Origin: Chalciporus piperatus
Lineage: Eukaryota > Basidiomycota > Agaricomycetes > Boletales > Boletaceae
Assembly (NCBI GenBank): GCA_038093975.1
Contig: JBBPTG010000016.1
Span: forward strand, 62,001-126,000
Direction: 5' to 3'
Length of the DNA stretch: 64,000 bases
In this document: piece by piece, positions 60,861 through 64,000 of the stretch
Position numbering within the stretch: the stretch's first letter is position 1
How the letters are laid out: every line of letters begins with the position of its first letter
The notes under the pieces: generated by a model
What the model was told of the DNA's origin: nothing
Database searches by the model: none
The model's input: only the letters and a program-made list of their open reading frames with translations
Made by a program: the position numbers and the translations under genes

Positions 60861-61945
60861 CTACTCTGATAATCCGTTACTTCCTAGCTTGAAGCGAAAC
60901 ACACGTTGTGATGAGGGATCCGCAAGAATCGGCCGCCCATCATCTGCAAGTGTCCACCGGTCTCTCTCAGTAAAAAGAACTTCCCCACTTCGCTTGACGA
61001 GGACCACGGTGGAGAGACGTGTTCCATAACAATTGTTGGCGACATAACCGGGTTCAACTTGGATCGTGTTCCTCGATTCTGAGAGATCGCGGGGTGGCGG
61101 GGAAGATCGCCAACTGCATGCAACGATAAATGGAAGGACTAAGCGTGTTGTCCTGAACCAGAAAGAACTCGGCTGTTGGTACCCACGTCAAGAGATCAAA
61201 GAGATGTTCAGAAAGCTGATCCTCCGATGTCTCCGGTGGTAAGGTAGCCAGGAGGGCTTCCAGGGAGCGGAGGCCTTGCTGAACTTTAGGCCACTCGTCG
61301 GCACCGTTTCCATCTATACCGTTGGACAATCCTCCGCGGTGTCGTTGCGCTTCTGTTAGTGCACGGTAAGTGATAGGACGACCTGCCCCACGATTTGTGA
61401 CATATATCGCGTCAAACGAAAGTGGGGTGCTGCAGTCAGGTGCAGAAGCCGCGAGGAGCAACAGGTTGAATCCTGCATAACGTGCATCACATGGAATGAG
61501 TCTGCGCACGTCTTCTTCCAGGGATCGAGACAGCTGGGACTCCAAAAAAGACGATACGAGGTGACCCCTGGACGAACTGAACTTTGCTGGGAGTTCTGTG
61601 ATGTTGGTCCTGTGAGACGACGCGCGTGTTGAATTATTACAACATGAGATCGCATCCTCTGTGTGACTTACAGCAAGGCAAGCTTTCCGGTCCGGGTAAG
61701 ACCTAGCCAGGTCCCACCTCCTTGGACATCGATGCCCGATAATACGTTTGGTTGTCGAAGGCTATGAGCCTGGTCTTCGAAGGAATGGAAGCGTGCGGAC
61801 TGTGTGGGTCTGGAAAGATATTCGTCCCGATTGCTACAGAGTATGCTAATCGTAGCAAATTACACATCGAAACTATGGTTCGAGTGGTATCTGGGGCTTA
61901 CAGCGCGTAATCGGGGTGCTCGAGCGTGAAAAACGCGACACACAT
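60861..61945 (-). CDS. TANGO2-family (NRDE domain) protein
   Basis: Conserved eukaryotic protein linked to Golgi organisation, lipid and heme handling; the biochemical role is unsettled. Exons (minus) 61945-61902, 61845-61672, 61609-61113 and 61078-60861 give 310 residues in phase. N terminus MCVAFFTLEHPDYALILCSNRDEYLSRPT carries the signature NRDE motif across intron 1. It is followed by LSGIDVQGGGTWLGLTRTGK, LALLTNITELP, YAGFNLLLL and AIYVTNRGAG; the C terminus is NNCYGTRLSTVVLVKRSG, then VLFTERDRWT. The last intron (61079-61112) is only 34 bases, below the normal fungal minimum, yet it restores the frame exactly. An indel is the alternative. Divergent from ARP6. Confidence 0.88.
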
Positions 61946-62330
61946 CTTTGACAATCAGAGGGCTGGACAACCGTTGGGTAGCGAGCGCGTGAGATCAAGG
62001 TCGATACACACGTCGACGGACTGGACCAGGATCGTGTGCCAGATGAGCCATATTAGTGTATTGCCAATGTCACCCTCCTAGCTGGCATATTCCGAGGAGT
62101 ATAATCGGCCCTGCGACCTACTTTCGCTGCAAAATCATCAGAACGGTATCTGCTAATACTGGCGCTGGTGGATTTTTGCACTCGTTCAGGACAGAAAATC
62201 ACAAGTACTGGTGGACGAGGCCACTGTCGTTCTCACGCCTACTTGGTCAGAGGATCTGCACTAAAATTACACCTTTACTTTGACAGTTCACCTCGCCAAC
62301 CTAGAGACCAGCGTTTAAAGTATAGCACGA
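61946..62330. promoter_or_regulatory. shared divergent promoter region of TANGO2 and ARP6
   Basis: 385 bases between the divergent start codons. The region must drive both genes. No TATA box is clear at the right spacing; the ARP6 side has TTTAAAGTATAG just before its ATG. Confidence 0.6.
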
Positions 62331-64000
62331 TGGATACATTGGCCACGGTGATGCTCGATAACGGCGGGTCGACCATTAAAGCCGGTGTGGTCGGGAACGA
62401 TGACGAGGTCCGGTAAGTCTGCTGCCAGCAAGTCATTTCTTGCGCGGAGGGAACCGTGACTGAATTTCAAGTTGCAAGGCTCATTCCCAACGTTGTTGTC
62501 CGATCAAAGGGGGACCAAGCCACGTACGTTGGACACGAAATTGACCGATGCAGAGACTTCTCCTCGCTCCATTACCGGCTCCCTTTCGAGAAGGTATCCA
62601 TTGCTTCGGGGTCATATTTGCATCAGAACATCGGTTGACTGAAACTAGAGCATTCTAGGGGTATCTAGTCGATTGGGATGCGCAAAAGGTTGTTTGGGAC
62701 GGATTATTTTCCACAGAAGTCCTTTCGGTCGGTAATCTTTTTCAAATCGTTGCCCTACCAACACTACATTTCTTGCAGGTGAATGCTCCAGATTGTTCAC
62801 TCATTATTACGGAGCCTTACTTCAACCTGCCCAACATACAAGACGTATATGACCAGTTTGTCTTCGAGGAATACGAATTCCAGTCATATTACAGATGTAC
62901 ACGTAAGTTCCTCTTCCATGTATGCCCAGGCGCCTCGCCCACGGGGGATTCCGTCCGTCTAGCCGCTGCCTTGATTCCATATGGCTCCCTCTTTGCTGCG
63001 GATGGAGCTGATGCACCCGAGTGTGCTCTTGTTGTGGACTCTGGCTTCAGCTTTACGCATGTTGTCCCCATGATCAACAACCAAATCCAGTGGCATGCCG
63101 TCAAGAGGTGAGGTTGGATTCTAAACTTCCACGTTAAGAAGTTCTAATCTAAGTAGAATGGATGTCGGAGGCAAACTCCTGACTAATCAACTAAAAGAGG
63201 TCGTATCATATCGCCAGTGGAATATGATGGATGAAACGTACATCATGAACCACGCCAAGGAATCGTGCTGTTACGTGTCGACGCAGTTCATTGCGGACCT
63301 CGAAACTTGTCGGTATGTTGTCTTTCACGATGTTGCAAGCAGTCATTCAACCACCCAAGGTCGAGACCGAGGAAGAATCCTATTGTGATGGAATACCTCT
63401 TACCCAACTTTTCCATCAATCGAGGTGGCGAGATCAAACCACCCGGATATGAGCTAACCGCAACAGATCAAGTTCTTCTCATGGAAAACGAACGTTTTAC
63501 CATTCCGGAGCTCCTATTTCGTCCCGACGATATCGGTCGGTAATTCAAATATAGAATATCAGAGTTGTCAGCTAACAGTTTCCTGTACATATGATTTCAG
63601 GATTGGAGCAGCCTGGACTCCCAGGTACAATAGCGGCGTCCATTGCATTGCTCCCCGAAGATCTACAGGGCATGTTTTGGGCGAATATCGGGGTGATCGG
63701 TGGTAATATCAAATTCTCCGGATTTCAAGAAAGACTGTACGCCATCGCAGTTTATTGTACTGCCCGTTGTGAGACGCACTGACAACTCACCAGGATCACA
63801 GAATTACGCTCGCTTGCTCCGGTTGATTTTGAGATAAACATATTCAAGTCTGACGAGTGAGTAGAATCTTTTTTTCTCGGAGCATACCGCTATCATGATA
63901 GTAACATATGCCACGGATCAGCCCGGTCACAGAAGCGTATCGCTCAGCTGTGTCTTTTGCCAGGCATCCTGATTTCCCATCCCACCTCGTTACTCGAGAA
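62331..64000 (+). CDS. ARP6: actin-related protein Arp6 (3' end beyond window)
   Basis: Actin-fold subunit of the SWR1/SRCAP remodeller that deposits histone H2A.Z in the nucleus. ATG 62331 ([19 protein letters not shown]), exon 1 ending 62412, then many small exons: [20 protein letters not shown] and [12 protein letters not shown] (62479 on), [31 protein letters not shown] with [26 protein letters not shown] (phosphate-2 region), [20 protein letters not shown] with [18 protein letters not shown] and [17 protein letters not shown], and [18 protein letters not shown]. The order and the VGGKLLTN and EPYFNLP motifs fit Arp6, not actin. The last visible exon (about 63921 on) reads [20 protein letters not shown]. 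The stop codon lies beyond the window. Confidence 0.93.

Overview
The window is eukaryotic nuclear DNA from a filamentous fungus, almost certainly an agaricomycete basidiomycete. Genes are dense and carry many short introns (mostly 45-75 bp, GT..AG, often with a CTNAY-like branch point). Several families are typical of basidiomycetes: KDZ transposase, HET-domain protein, DUF6699, DUF2235 and small fungal kinases. No bacterial, organellar, CRISPR or phage features were seen. Exon limits were worked out by hand from splice signals, reading phase and protein-family similarity. Where all exon lengths sum to a multiple of three, the entry says so.

Layout. 0-16 kb is mixed accessory and housekeeping sequence. 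It holds four diverged copies of one unrecognised gene family (two at 0.3-2.4 kb on the minus strand, two at 10.9-12.9 kb on the plus strand; three look broken). It also holds a DUF2235-protein kinase fusion gene (2.6-5.2 kb), a ruined acid-sphingomyelinase-like gene (5.3-6.9 kb), inositol-3-phosphate synthase INO1 (8.7-10.5 kb), a small unknown gene (13.3-13.9 kb) and a kinase-like gene (14.5-16.1 kb). 16.5-25.2 kb is a mobile-element island: a low-complexity decayed gene, a tRNA-like pol III promoter pair, a 19-bp-arm hairpin, a KDZ transposase gene, and a 3.05-kb palindrome (arms about 1.5 kb) that supplies the transposase stop codon and ends 23 bp before the start codon of a HET-domain gene (25.2-27.5 kb).

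29.9-64 kb is mainly conserved cellular genes: a small membrane protein, a CPA2-type K+/H+ antiporter (KHA1-like), the box C/D snoRNP core protein NOP56, a DUF6699 protein, a GH3-type acyl-adenylating enzyme, transaldolase, a large disordered protein with two RING-like domains, a base-exchange-type phosphatidylserine synthase, a Zn2Cys6 transcription factor, a TANGO2/NRDE protein, and ARP6, which runs off the end. INO1, the base-exchange phosphatidylserine synthase and perhaps TANGO2 touch phospholipid metabolism, but they are far apart and nothing suggests a cluster. TANGO2 and ARP6 are divergent and share a 385-bp promoter region. Long stretches at 7-8.7, 27.5-29.9, 37.2-39, 39.9-41.7, 42.7-44.2 and 55.3-59.2 kb contain no gene I can defend.
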